From: Comamonas testosteroni TK102
GTDB taxonomy: Bacteria > Pseudomonadota > Gammaproteobacteria > Burkholderiales > Burkholderiaceae_C
Direction: 5' to 3'
Assembly (NCBI RefSeq): GCF_000739375.1
Contig: NZ_CP006704.1
Location: forward strand, 4,898,001 to 4,962,000
Length of the DNA: 64,000 nucleotides
In this document: in pieces, positions 27,077 to 37,791 of the stretch
Layout of the letters: each line of letters opens with the position of its first letter
How positions within the stretch are numbered: position 1 is the stretch's first letter
Notes under the pieces: generated by a model
Databases searched by the model: none
The model's input: only the letters and a program-made list of their open reading frames with translations
What the model was told of the DNA's origin: nothing
Program-made: the position numbers and the translations under genes

Positions 27077-27445
27077 ATGCCGTCAGACAAGCCCGCCAGC
27101 CTTGAAGAGATTCAGGCGTCCATTGCCAAGCTCAGAGTCACTGAACAGCAGCTCGAGGCCACTGCGCAGAAGTACGAGAGCAAGATGCAAAGCTCGAGGA
27201 AATGGAACTATCTTGCCGTGGCCATGGCTGTGGTGGTCTGCGCAGTAGCCTGGATCAACCAGGCCTCGCCCTGGCTGCGCTGGGGCGTTCTGCCTGTGGT
27301 GCTCTTCATGGTGCTGTTCTTCGAAGGCATGCGCCGTCTGCTGGGAGTGACCATGCAAAGCAGCATGCGCCAGCTCAAGACCCAGATCCGCACACTGGAA
27401 ACCAGGATGGCCGAGGTACAGGCCACAGTGAAAGATCAGCCATGA
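27077..27445 (+). CDS. Small membrane protein with coiled coils, unknown function
   Basis: A 122-residue protein I do not recognise. It has an N-terminal coiled coil (SLEEIQASIAKLRVTEQQLE and following, residues 8-40), two membrane helices (about 44-60 YLAVAMAVVVCAVAWI and about 68-84 RWGVLPVVLFMVLFFEG) joined by a short tryptophan-containing loop, and a C-terminal coiled coil (QSSMRQLKTQIRTLETRMAEV). Both ends should face the cytoplasm. It overlaps the phosphatase gene by 4 nt (ATGA), so the two are probably co-expressed. Confidence 0.75.
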   Translation: MPSDKPASLEEIQASIAKLRVTEQQLEATAQKYESKMQSSRKWNYLAVAMAVVVCAVAWINQASPWLRWGVLPVVLFMVLFFEGMRRLLGVTMQSSMRQLKTQIRTLETRMAEVQATVKDQP

Positions 27446-27930
27446 CTGCCGCCAAACCCGTTCGCGTTCTGATGGTCTGCACCGGCAACATCTGCCGCAG
27501 CCCCACAGCCCATGGCGTGCTGGAAAAAATGGTCGCGGATGCGGGTCTGCAGCATCGGGTACAGGTGGACTCCGCCGGCACGCACGGCTATCACGTGGGC
27601 GAGGCCCCCGATGCCCGCAGCCAGCAGCATGCACGCCGCCGGGGCTATGACCTCAGCGGGCAGCGTGCGCGGCAGCTGACGAAGCAGGATTTCGACGCTT
27701 TCGATCTGGTACTGGTGATGGACAGCGCCAATGAAACCGCCGCCCGCCGCCTTGCCAGTCCGGCACAGCAAGAGCGCCTGCATCGACTGACCGATTACTG
27801 CCAGCGCTTCGGCGACCAGGAAGTGCCCGACCCCTATTACGGTGGCGAGCGCGGCTTCGAGCATGTGCTGGATCTGGTCGAGGATGCCTGCAGCCATCTG
27901 TTGCAGTCTCTGAGTCAGGCATCAGACTGA
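27442..27930 (+). CDS. Low-molecular-weight protein-tyrosine phosphatase
   Basis: A 162-residue LMW-PTP. The P-loop is VCTGNICRSPT (nucleophile Cys about residue 15, Arg in CX5R) and the catalytic aspartate lies in VPDPYYGGERGFEHVLD. Length is standard. ATG 27442 overlaps the stop of the preceding membrane-protein gene. No polysaccharide kinase or export genes are nearby, so a role in capsule regulation is not supported by context. Confidence 0.93.
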   Translation: MTAAKPVRVLMVCTGNICRSPTAHGVLEKMVADAGLQHRVQVDSAGTHGYHVGEAPDARSQQHARRRGYDLSGQRARQLTKQDFDAFDLVLVMDSANETAARRLASPAQQERLHRLTDYCQRFGDQEVPDPYYGGERGFEHVLDLVEDACSHLLQSLSQASD

Positions 27931-28032
27931 GAGTCTTTCTTTTCTGGGCGTCATGGCCTGCGCAGCGTCAAAGCGGGCGCGCAGCCGTTTGCGGATACTG
28001 AAGGTAGATATTTACCCACTTCATGCTCCGCT

Positions 28033-28563
28033 ATGACAGGCTCCCCCTCCTATTCCCGTCCCCTGATCCTGCTGCACTGGCTCGTTTTTCTGGCTGCGGC
28101 CCTGGCCGTGGCGGCCATAGAGATCAAGGGCTTTTTCCCCAAGGGAACGCCTGAGCGCGCACAGCTGGGCATGCTCCATGAAAGCCTGGGCATCATCGTG
28201 CTGGCCTTGATGACGCTTCGCCTCATGGTTCGAGCCTTGGGCAGAATTCCGCCACCCGCCAGCTCCTACTGGGTGGAAATGAGCGTGCATGCCATGCATG
28301 CCGCGCTCTATGTGCTGATGCTGGCCATGCCGATTCTCGGTTTGATGGCACTGGGCTGGTCGGGCAAGCCCGTGCCTCTCTTCGGTACGTCCTGGACCTT
28401 GCCCATGGCGATCGACATGCCGCTGGGCCGCAACCTCAAGCAGATTCACGAATTCGGCGCCAACCTGGTCTTCATCGCCGTGGGCCTGCATGCGGCAGCC
28501 GCACTCTGGCATCAGTTCGTGCTAAAGGATGGGCTGATGCAGCGCATGCGCCCGGGCCGCTGA
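28033..28563 (+). CDS. Cytochrome b561 family protein
   Basis: A 176-residue four-helix membrane cytochrome of the YceJ/CybB class. Haem-ligand candidates are His15 (LILLHWLVF), the histidine in MLHESLG (about 50), and those in IHEFGANLVFIAVGLHAAAALWHQF in the last helix pair. Its family passes electrons between quinone and periplasmic acceptors; some members have been linked to superoxide oxidation. Single gene, convergent with the DMT exporter gene. Confidence 0.9.
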   Translation: MTGSPSYSRPLILLHWLVFLAAALAVAAIEIKGFFPKGTPERAQLGMLHESLGIIVLALMTLRLMVRALGRIPPPASSYWVEMSVHAMHAALYVLMLAMPILGLMALGWSGKPVPLFGTSWTLPMAIDMPLGRNLKQIHEFGANLVFIAVGLHAAAALWHQFVLKDGLMQRMRPGR

Positions 28564-28585
28564 GCAAGGGCCTCTGGCACAGAGC

Positions 28586-29512
28586 CTACTCGATCGCCTT
28601 CTTGAGCGCCATGCGCCGAACAGGTCTGCGCCCCCAGTTCATCACCCCCGTGCCCAGCACGGCCATGGCGCCACCCAGCAGCATGGAGCCGTCAACGCTT
28701 TCTCCCAGCAGCAGGGCCGAAAGCAGCACGCCGATCACTGGCACCAGCGTGATATAGCCCGAGGCGGCGCCCGCGCCCAGCGATTTGACGCCCGCGAAGT
28801 ACCAGGCATAGGCCAGGGCCGTGGAGCCATAGGCCATGAAGACCATGGCGGTCCAGGCCATGCCACTGGCCTGAAATGCCGAAACCAGCCCCTGCGGGCC
28901 TTCCAGAACCAGGCTGGCGGCCAGCAGCAGCACGGCGCCGAAAAGGGAAGTCACGGTAGTTGCAGCCAGTGCATCCACGCCTGCCAGCATGGCGCGGCCG
29001 ATCAGCGTGTAGCAAACCCAGCAGGCCACGCAGCCCAGAATCAGCATCTCGCCCGCCCCCACCGTTCCGTTGAGCAATTGCATGGGGTTGCCATGCGAGA
29101 TGACCACCACAGCGCCGCAGGCCGCCAGCAACATGCCCAGGGCAATGGTGATGTTGATGCGTTCCTTGAACAGCCACACGGCAAAAGCCAGCGTGACCAC
29201 CGGATTGAGCGTGATGAGCAGCGCCGCCTTGCCCGCAGGCAGATGCTGCAGACCGGTGAGGAAAAAGCTGGCGTAGCCGAACACCCCGGTCCCGCCTGCG
29301 GCAAACATGCCCAGCCAGGTCTTGACAGACCAGTGCCTGAGGGCACCCAGCCCGCCTGAGAAATACAGCCAGGGCAGCAACAGGGTTGCGGCCAGCAAAA
29401 AGCGCAGCGCCGATGCTGCCAGCGGCGGCATGTTGAGCGCCAGAATGCGGCCTGCCGGCCAGGAAGCGCCCCACAGCAGGGCCATGCCCAGAAGGCGCAG
29501 ATGCGCGCTCAT
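28586..29512 (-). CDS. DMT-family transporter (EamA, two domains)
   Basis: A 308-residue protein with ten predicted helices and two EamA repeats. I place the start at MSAHLRLLGMALLWGASWPAG (ATG 29512); ATG 29542 would add ten residues, and neither has a strong ribosome site. Repeat 1 ends LALGMLLAACGAVVVISHGNP-like (ITIALGMLLAACGAVVVIS), repeat 2 ends LVPVIGVLLSALLLGESVDG and MAVLGTGVMNWG. Such proteins export amino acids or other metabolites. Its 5' side borders the MITE-like element, which may affect its promoter. Confidence 0.87.
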   Translation of the reverse strand: MSAHLRLLGMALLWGASWPAGRILALNMPPLAASALRFLLAATLLLPWLYFSGGLGALRHWSVKTWLGMFAAGGTGVFGYASFFLTGLQHLPAGKAALLITLNPVVTLAFAVWLFKERINITIALGMLLAACGAVVVISHGNPMQLLNGTVGAGEMLILGCVACWVCYTLIGRAMLAGVDALAATTVTSLFGAVLLLAASLVLEGPQGLVSAFQASGMAWTAMVFMAYGSTALAYAWYFAGVKSLGAGAASGYITLVPVIGVLLSALLLGESVDGSMLLGGAMAVLGTGVMNWGRRPVRRMALKKAIE

Positions 29513-29606
29513 CAAAGAGCTTTTGACGGATTCGGAAGTCATGAAGATGGGCAACAAAAAAGCCGCGGCCATTCGATCGTGGGCAGCGGCGCAGATCAGG
29601 GATCCA

Positions 29607-29917
29607 AGAGCGTGTTTACGATCTCTACGCAGCCGCGTTGGAGCGCAATCGGGATGAGTTCGAAGCGATGGCTCGCCGCTTGCACCGGGGTGCAAGCAAG
29701 AGACTGCGCGCAGCAAATCGCCCGATTTCGCGCCACCCCTTCGGGACAGCGGCTTTGCGCACGCCCGGTCAGGGGCGGTCTGCGGCGTTGCCTCGCCGGC
29801 CGCGCGAATCCTCGCAATAGCACGGCTATTGCTGCGGTATCGCGCGCGGGGGCCGCCCCCTGGCATCCTAGCCCGCAAAGCCTCTGTCGCGGCGCGAGGA
29901 GATCGTAAACACGCTCT
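29607..29917. mobile_element. MITE-like element with 19-bp perfect terminal inverted repeats
   Basis: A 311-bp noncoding element bounded by AGAGCGTGTTTACGATCTC (29607-29625) and its exact reverse complement (29899-29917). The interior has several smaller inverted repeats (for example CTTGCACCGGGGTGCAAG, and AGCAATAGCACGGCTATTGCT with one unpaired base) and no transposase reading frame. A target duplication is not evident. It sits between the 5' end of the DMT exporter gene and the 3' end of the formate dehydrogenase operon. The structure is that of a miniature inverted-repeat element mobilised in trans. Confidence 0.8.
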
Positions 29918-29982
29918 AAAGACCCAATATACCCGCAACACATTCCGGATGGATGCATGGCGCTTCTGTCTGGCGCACCGCG

Positions 29983-30225
29983 CTATGCCTGCACAGGCTC
30001 CAGCAGCGCGGCATGCTTGTGCAACGCGTCGCGCACCAGAGGCCGCAGCTGCGCGGCCTCGGAAGGCTCGTTCAAGGCCGCCAGAATGCGAAGCCGCATG
30101 CGCGGCTCCCAGAACTTCTGGATATGCTGGGCCACACCGTCCAGCGCCTCGTCATGCTCGGGCATGGCCTCGAAGAACTCGGCTATGCGATTGGCCATGC
30201 GGATCAGGTTGTTCACGTCCATCAT
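29983..30225 (-). CDS. fdsD: Formate dehydrogenase delta subunit
   Basis: An 80-residue protein of the FdsD family: MMDVNNLIRMANRIAEFFEA, then HIQKFWEPRMRLRI and a short helical tail. FdsD is a small subunit of the soluble NAD-dependent molybdenum formate dehydrogenase, thought to aid assembly. It is the last gene of the operon, overlapping the alpha-subunit gene by 4 nt. No fdsC (FdhD-like sulfurtransferase) is found in the operon. Confidence 0.93.
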   Translation of the reverse strand: MMDVNNLIRMANRIAEFFEAMPEHDEALDGVAQHIQKFWEPRMRLRILAALNEPSEAAQLRPLVRDALHKHAALLEPVQA

Positions 30226-33137
30226 TGACCTCCCATCTCCATCTGCGCCGCGGCCAGATGACCGAGCTGCTGGTCGTTGAAACGCCTGTAGCCCTGCTGC
30301 CAGCTTGAGGGCTGAGTCACGGGCAATACCTGCACGGCCGTCACCTTGTACTCGGGGCAGTTGGTGGCCCAGTCCGAACTGTCGGTGGTGATCACATTCG
30401 CACCCGACTCGGGGAAATGGAAGGTGGTGTAGACCACACCAGGCTGTATGCGCTCGGTCACCGTGGCGCGCAACACCGTCTGGCCGGAGCGGCTTTCAAT
30501 GCCCACCCAGTCGCCATCGCGGATGCCACGGTCCTGTGCGTCATGCGGATGAATCTCGAGCCTGTCCTCGCCATGCCACTGGCTGTTGGCCGTGCGCCGC
30601 GTCTGCGCACCCACGTTGTACTGCGACAGGATGCGTCCCGTGGTCAGCAGCAGTGGAAAGCGCTGCGTGACCTTTTCATCGGTGGCCACATACTGGGTGA
30701 TGATGAAGCGGCCCTTGCCGCGCACAAACCTGTCCTTGTGCATGATGGACGTTCCCGCCTCTTCGGTGCCTTCATTGCAGGGCCACTGCACGCTGCCCAG
30801 ACGCTCGATCTTCTCGTAGCTCACGCCCGCAAAAGTGGGGGTCAGGGCCGCGATCTCGGCCATGATCTCGCGCGGATGACCGTAGTTCATGGGATAGCCC
30901 AGCGCATTGGACAAAAGCTGCGTCACCTCCCAGTCGGCATAACCAGCCAGCGGCTGCATGAGCTGGGTCACGCGCGAGATGCGGCGCTCGGCATTGGTGA
31001 ACGTGCCATCTTTCTCCATGAAGGAAGATCCGGGCAGGAACACATGGGCGTACTTGGCGGTTTCGTTGAGGAAGATGTCCTGCACCACCACACATTCCAT
31101 GGCCGAAAGCGCTGCCGTCACATGCTGGGTGTTCGGGTCGGACTGCACGATGTCCTCGCCCTCGCAGTACAGACCCATGAAGCTGCCTTCCAGCGCGGCC
31201 TCGAACATATTCGGAATGCGCAAGCCCGGCTCGGGACTGAGCTTCACGCCCCAGGCGCCTTCAAATTCTGCTCGGGTGATGCTGTCCGAGATATGGCGAT
31301 AGCCCGGCAGCTCATGCGGAAAGCTGCCCATGTCGCAGGAGCCCTGGACATTGTTCTGGCCGCGCAGGGGATTCACGCCCACGCCTTCGCGCCCCACATT
31401 GCCCGTGGCCATGGCCAGATTGGCAATGCCCATGACCATGGTCGAGCCCTGCGCATGCTCGGTCACGCCCAGGCCGTAGTAGATGGCGGAGTTGACCTGC
31501 CTTCCCTGCGGATGATCCGCACTGCCCAATGCATACAGCCGCGCCGCACCACGCACCAGCTCGGGAGCCACGCCGGTGATGTCGGCCGTGGCCTCGGGCG
31601 AGTTCTCCGGCCTGGCAACGAACTCCTTCCATTGCGCAAAGGACTTGGCGTCGCAGCGCTCGTCGATATAGGCATCGGCCAGCCAGCCCTCGGTGACGAT
31701 CACATGGGCCAGCGCCGTGATCATGGCCACATTGGTGCCGGGCCTCAGCTGCAGGTGATAGTCGGCCTTGACATGGGGCGAGTTGACGAGTTCGATCTCG
31801 CGCGGATCGATCACGATCAAACCGGCGCCGGCACGCCGGGCGTCGCCACGCAGCCGCTTTTTCATGCGCGAGCCGAACACCGGATGCGCCGCCGTGGGAT
31901 TGGCGCCGATGACCATGATCACATCGGAGTGCTCGACCGACTTGAAGGTCTGCGTGCCTGCCGACGTGCCATAGGTCTGGCCCAGGCCATAGCCCGTCGG
32001 CGAGTGACAGACACGCGCACAGGTATCGACATTGTTGTTGCCGAAGGCGGCGCGGATCAGCTTCTGCACCAGATAGGTTTCCTCGTTGGTGCAGCGCGAC
32101 GAGGTGATGCCGCCAATCGAGTCCCTGCCATGCCTGGCCTGGATGCGGCGGAATTCGCTGGCCGCATGGCCTATCGCCTCCTCCCAGCTCACCTCGCGCC
32201 AGGGGTCGGTGATCTTGGCGCGGATCATGGGCTGGGTGATGCGGTCCTTGTGCGTGGCATAGCCCCAGGCAAAACGCCCCTTGACGCAGGCATGGCCTTC
32301 GTTGGCCTTGCCATCCTTCCAGGGCACCATGCGCACCACCTGTTCACCCTTCATCTCGGCCTTGAAGCCGCAGCCCACGCCGCAGTAGGCGCAGGTGGTG
32401 ATCTCGCTGTGCTCGCTCTGGCCCAGCTCGACGACGGTCTTTTCCTGCAAGGTGGCTGTGGGGCAGGCCTGCACGCAGGCACCGCAGCTCACGCAGTCGC
32501 TGGCCATGAAGCCGTCGCCCTGCCCTGCCGTGATGCGCGACTCGAAACCGCGTCCGCTGATCGTCAGCGCAAACGTGCCCTGCGTTTCCTCGCAGGCGCG
32601 CACGCAGCGATTGCAGACAATGCACTTGCTGGGGTCGTAGCTGAAATAGGGATTGGAGGTATCGACCTCGGCCCTGGCTTCGCCCTTGAAGTGGTTGGCT
32701 CCATCCATGCCATAGCGCACCTCGCGCAGACCGACCACTCCGGCCATGTCCTGCAGCTCGCAGTCGCCGTTGGACGAGCAGGTCAGGCAATCGAGCGGGT
32801 GGTCGGAGATATAGAGCTCCATCACGCCCTTGCGCAGCTCCTGCAGCTGCGGACTCTGGGTGCGCACCTTCATGCCTGCTTCGGCAGGGGTGGTGCAGGA
32901 CGCAGGAAAGCCCTTGCGCCCCTTGACCTGCACCAGACACAGCCGGCAGGAACCAAAGGGCTCCAGCGAATCCGTGGCACAGAGCTTGGGCACCTTGATG
33001 CCGCCATCGACGGCGGCGCGCATCAGCGATGTGCCCTTGGGCACAGTGACTTCGCGGCCGTCGATATGCAGCGTGACCAGTTCCTCGGACAGGCTGGCAG
33101 GCGTTCCGCAATCGGTGTTCTTCAAATGTTCCAGCAT
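30222..33137 (-). CDS. fdsA: NAD-dependent formate dehydrogenase, alpha (catalytic) subunit
   Basis: A 971-residue molybdenum (bis-MGD) catalytic subunit that oxidises formate to CO2. N-terminal [2Fe-2S] region (LCATDSLEPFGSCRLC, then ASCTTP), NuoG-type cysteine/histidine cluster (CLTCSSNGDCELQ), two [4Fe-4S] ferredoxin motifs (CIVCNRCVRACEE and CVSCGACVQACP), then the Mo-domain [4Fe-4S] motif CAYCGVGCGF. The active-site segment reads VDTCARVCHSPTGYGLGQTYG, with cysteine rather than selenocysteine as molybdenum ligand. Electrons leave through the iron-sulfur chain to the fused FdsGB protein encoded 10 bp upstream. Length matches FdsA of other betaproteobacteria (about 960). Confidence 0.96.
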   Translation of the reverse strand: MLEHLKNTDCGTPASLSEELVTLHIDGREVTVPKGTSLMRAAVDGGIKVPKLCATDSLEPFGSCRLCLVQVKGRKGFPASCTTPAEAGMKVRTQSPQLQELRKGVMELYISDHPLDCLTCSSNGDCELQDMAGVVGLREVRYGMDGANHFKGEARAEVDTSNPYFSYDPSKCIVCNRCVRACEETQGTFALTISGRGFESRITAGQGDGFMASDCVSCGACVQACPTATLQEKTVVELGQSEHSEITTCAYCGVGCGFKAEMKGEQVVRMVPWKDGKANEGHACVKGRFAWGYATHKDRITQPMIRAKITDPWREVSWEEAIGHAASEFRRIQARHGRDSIGGITSSRCTNEETYLVQKLIRAAFGNNNVDTCARVCHSPTGYGLGQTYGTSAGTQTFKSVEHSDVIMVIGANPTAAHPVFGSRMKKRLRGDARRAGAGLIVIDPREIELVNSPHVKADYHLQLRPGTNVAMITALAHVIVTEGWLADAYIDERCDAKSFAQWKEFVARPENSPEATADITGVAPELVRGAARLYALGSADHPQGRQVNSAIYYGLGVTEHAQGSTMVMGIANLAMATGNVGREGVGVNPLRGQNNVQGSCDMGSFPHELPGYRHISDSITRAEFEGAWGVKLSPEPGLRIPNMFEAALEGSFMGLYCEGEDIVQSDPNTQHVTAALSAMECVVVQDIFLNETAKYAHVFLPGSSFMEKDGTFTNAERRISRVTQLMQPLAGYADWEVTQLLSNALGYPMNYGHPREIMAEIAALTPTFAGVSYEKIERLGSVQWPCNEGTEEAGTSIMHKDRFVRGKGRFIITQYVATDEKVTQRFPLLLTTGRILSQYNVGAQTRRTANSQWHGEDRLEIHPHDAQDRGIRDGDWVGIESRSGQTVLRATVTERIQPGVVYTTFHFPESGANVITTDSSDWATNCPEYKVTAVQVLPVTQPSSWQQGYRRFNDQQLGHLAAAQMEMGGQ

Positions 33138-33147
33138 GGCTCTCTCC

Positions 33148-35313
<2,166 letters not shown>

Positions 35314-35583
35314 GGGTGTCCCAACTGGCTTTCATTGTGGAAGCAGCGCGGTATGCTCCGCAGGCGCTTTGTCTCGTCTGCCATTTCAAGCCCTGAGCGG
35401 CAAGCCGTCAAATTCATATTCCTGATTGCGCCATTCAATGCGCAAATGAGCCGACACCCTGCGCCGATTTACCTGCAAGCTCCGATGCTCTCCGTTGACG
35501 CAGTTTCGCAGCGTCTCGTCCATGCACCGGGCTTGCCGCAAATCACGGTAATTGGCGTGATTTTTGGTAAGCTCACGCGAACC
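35314..35583. promoter_or_regulatory. Divergent control region, formate dehydrogenase operon/marR
   Basis: A 270-bp gap. An inverted repeat with perfect 8-bp arms, AAATCACG (35540-35547) and CGTGATTT (35556-35563), lies 20 bp before the MarR gene start and is a candidate autoregulatory operator. TTGACG at 35496-35501 could be a -35 element but no convincing -10 partner was found. Confidence 0.45.
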
Positions 35584-36051
35584 ATGATTCAGCAGCCGCC
35601 ATCAGCCCTGACGCCACAAGATGGCTATCACTTTTCGGACCAGATCGGCCACCTGCTGCGACGCGTCTATCAAAGGCATGCCGCGCTTTTCCAGCAGTAC
35701 ATTCCCGACTCTCAGCTTACGGCAGCACAATTCGTGGTGCTGTGCTCCGTGCGTGACAACAAAGGCAGCTCGCTCGCCGACATCGTCAAGGCCACGGTGA
35801 TCGATCAGGCCACCATACGCGGCGTGGTGGACCGGCTCAAGCAGCGCGAACTGGTACATGTGGAGCATGACCGCACGGACCGGCGCAAGGTCGTCATCAA
35901 CCTCACCGAAGCCGGTCAGGATCTGGTGCACGACATGGAGCCCTTTGCCAAGCAGATCACCGAAAGCACCTACGGAAAGCTCAATCCCGCGGAGCGTCTG
36001 GCGCTGGATTTCCTGCTCAGAAAAATGCTGGAAGGCAGCGACTCCGAATGA
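35584..36051 (+). CDS. MarR-family regulator, probable NicR-type nicotinate regulator
   Basis: A 155-residue MarR protein. The frame is open far upstream, but ATG 35584 (MIQQPPSALTPQDGYHFSDQ) gives a normal MarR length. Winged helix: QLTAAQFVVLCSVRDNKGSS, LADIVKATVIDQATIRGVVD, wing VHVEHDRTDRRKVVINLTEAG. In Pseudomonas putida the nic genes are controlled by the MarR protein NicR; position beside the nicotinate cluster and the putative transporter suggests the same role here, with an inducer such as a hydroxylated nicotinate. It is divergent from the formate dehydrogenase operon and may also influence it. Role is inference; family is certain. Confidence 0.85.
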   Translation: MIQQPPSALTPQDGYHFSDQIGHLLRRVYQRHAALFQQYIPDSQLTAAQFVVLCSVRDNKGSSLADIVKATVIDQATIRGVVDRLKQRELVHVEHDRTDRRKVVINLTEAGQDLVHDMEPFAKQITESTYGKLNPAERLALDFLLRKMLEGSDSE

Positions 36052-36065
36052 GTTGCTGCAGCCCC

Positions 36066-36108
36066 AAAAAAAGCAAAGGCCAGAAGGAGCAATCCTGCTG
36101 GCCTTTTT
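36066..36108. terminator. Bidirectional terminator between marR and the MFS gene
   Basis: AAAGGCCAG / CTGGCCTTT with an inner AGGA/TCCT stem and GCAA loop, one A-G mismatch between. Plus-strand T5 run at 36104-36108 and a minus-strand run of seven T (A7 at 36066-36072) let it end both convergent genes. Confidence 0.88.
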
Positions 36109-36133
36109 GCTGAGCCGGGCGCTCAGACCGTCA

Positions 36134-37450
36134 TCAATCCAGCGCCCGGTTGCGCAACTCCACGTCCACCGCCCAGATCGCCAGCGCACCACCGACCAGC
36201 ATCGCCGACAGCACGGCCAGGGCCATGGTGAAATGGGTGGCCATGAGGGGCGCGATGATGGCCGGGGCGAACAGGCCGCCGAAACGCGCCACAGCACCTG
36301 CCATGCCCATCCCGCTGGCACGCAGATCGGTCGGGTAGACCTCGGGCGTGAAGGCATACAACGCGCCCCAGGTACCCAGCAGCGAGAAGCTCATCAGCAG
36401 CGTCGATCCGATCACCACGAAGGGCGAAGAGCCCAGGCTGTATAGCATGCAGCCCACGGCGCTGAGCAGCAGAAAGCCGATCAGCGTGGGCTTGCGGCCC
36501 CAGCGCTCCACACCGTAGGCCGACAGCGCAAAACCGGGCAGTTGCACCAGTGCCAGCACCACCAGGAAGACCTGGCCACGCATGAAGGCAAAGCCTTCGC
36601 TGCTGAGCTTGACAGGCAGGTAAACAAAGACGCCGTAGTAGGCGATGGAGATCAGCGCCCAGGCCAGGAACAGCGAGAAGCTGCGACGGCGCAGATCCTG
36701 CGAGAACAGGGAGAAGAGAGACTTGCGCTCCTGCTTTTCAGGCTGCAGGGCCGGGATGTCGACCGTGTTCCCGTTGACCTTGGCCACCCGTTGCAGCACC
36801 TTGCGCGCCTCTTCGGACTTGCCGTTACGGTTCAGGTACATGGGCGATTCGGGGATATAGAAGCGCAGCACCACGCCGATCAGCGCCGGCAGTCCGGTCA
36901 CGAAAAAGATCACGCGCCAGGCATCCTCGCCCCAATATACGGCTACCAGCGCCAGGATGGCCAGAAAGATGGTGCCCACAGCCCAGAACGACTCCAACAG
37001 CACCAGCCAGCGGCCACGGCGGTCGCTGGGCAGAAACTCGGCCATCATGGTGTAGTCCACGGGCAACGTGCCGCCCACGCCAATGCCAGTGATGAAGCGA
37101 AGCACCAGCAGCCAGGCGAACTCGGGCGCAAAAGCCGAAGCCACTCCCGCAAAGGCATCGATCACCACGGCCATCATCAGCACCGGACGGCGGCCTATGC
37201 GGTCTGCCAGTCTGCCGAAGACGAAGGCACCGATCAGCATGCCGATGAAGAAGAAGGTGCCGGTCTGCAGCGCCTCGGGCACGGTCTTGCCGAAAGTCTT
37301 GGCAATGGACGGCGCACTGAAACCAATGGACAGCACCTGCATGGCGTCCGCCAGCCAGACCAGGCCGAAGATCACGAACAGCCGGTACTGAAACTTGCCC
37401 ACACCCGCAGTCTGGATGCCTTTTTCCACTGAAATATATGTAGATGACAT
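36134..37450 (-). CDS. MFS transporter, probable nicotinate uptake (NiaP-like)
   Basis: A 438-residue, 12-helix major facilitator. Motifs: helix 1 YRLFVIFGLVWLADAMQVLS, motif A GRLADRIGRRPVLMM, RFITGIGVGGTLPVDYTMM, then EFLPSDRRGRWLVLLESFW, and FTPEVYPTDLRASGMGMAGA in the second half. The combination fits the sugar-porter-like group that includes the niacin transporter NiaP and aromatic acid permeases. With the nic genes around it, nicotinate import is the likely task. The gene is convergent with marR and shares its terminator. Confidence 0.82.
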   Translation of the reverse strand: MSSTYISVEKGIQTAGVGKFQYRLFVIFGLVWLADAMQVLSIGFSAPSIAKTFGKTVPEALQTGTFFFIGMLIGAFVFGRLADRIGRRPVLMMAVVIDAFAGVASAFAPEFAWLLVLRFITGIGVGGTLPVDYTMMAEFLPSDRRGRWLVLLESFWAVGTIFLAILALVAVYWGEDAWRVIFFVTGLPALIGVVLRFYIPESPMYLNRNGKSEEARKVLQRVAKVNGNTVDIPALQPEKQERKSLFSLFSQDLRRRSFSLFLAWALISIAYYGVFVYLPVKLSSEGFAFMRGQVFLVVLALVQLPGFALSAYGVERWGRKPTLIGFLLLSAVGCMLYSLGSSPFVVIGSTLLMSFSLLGTWGALYAFTPEVYPTDLRASGMGMAGAVARFGGLFAPAIIAPLMATHFTMALAVLSAMLVGGALAIWAVDVELRNRALD

Positions 37451-37791
37451 GCAGGGACTCCTTTTTTAGTCATCGCAATTGTTGAATCTGTCTTTCTCGC
37501 AAGCACCGCCATTCGGCCTCGGCCTATTCGTGCAGTGCTTTCCACCCATCACACATCCAGAGCGAACCACTCCCTCGGCGCCATTTCCATGGACCGATGA
37601 AAAAGATTCCAGATGTCGGTATCTGCATCCAGGCGATGGGCACATTCCGTACGGTCGGCATAGCGATAGCCCGTCCGTGGCTGTCCATCCCCTGTCCCCA
37701 GCATCAGATGTCCGGACCCGGCCCCTGGAGAGATTCCAGGGCAAGAGATCCATATCCGCGGCACCGCCCATGCCGCCGCCCGCCGCAGCCC
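37451..37791. other. Noncoding gap between the MFS gene and the nic minus-strand operon
   Basis: About 340 bp. It must hold the 3' end of the nicC-A-B operon and the promoter of the MFS gene. No gene, strong hairpin or clear promoter stands out. Confidence 0.4.

Noticed and set aside
29607..29917. MITE-like element as a complete insertion sequence
   Set aside because: No transposase-like frame in either strand within the 311 bp.
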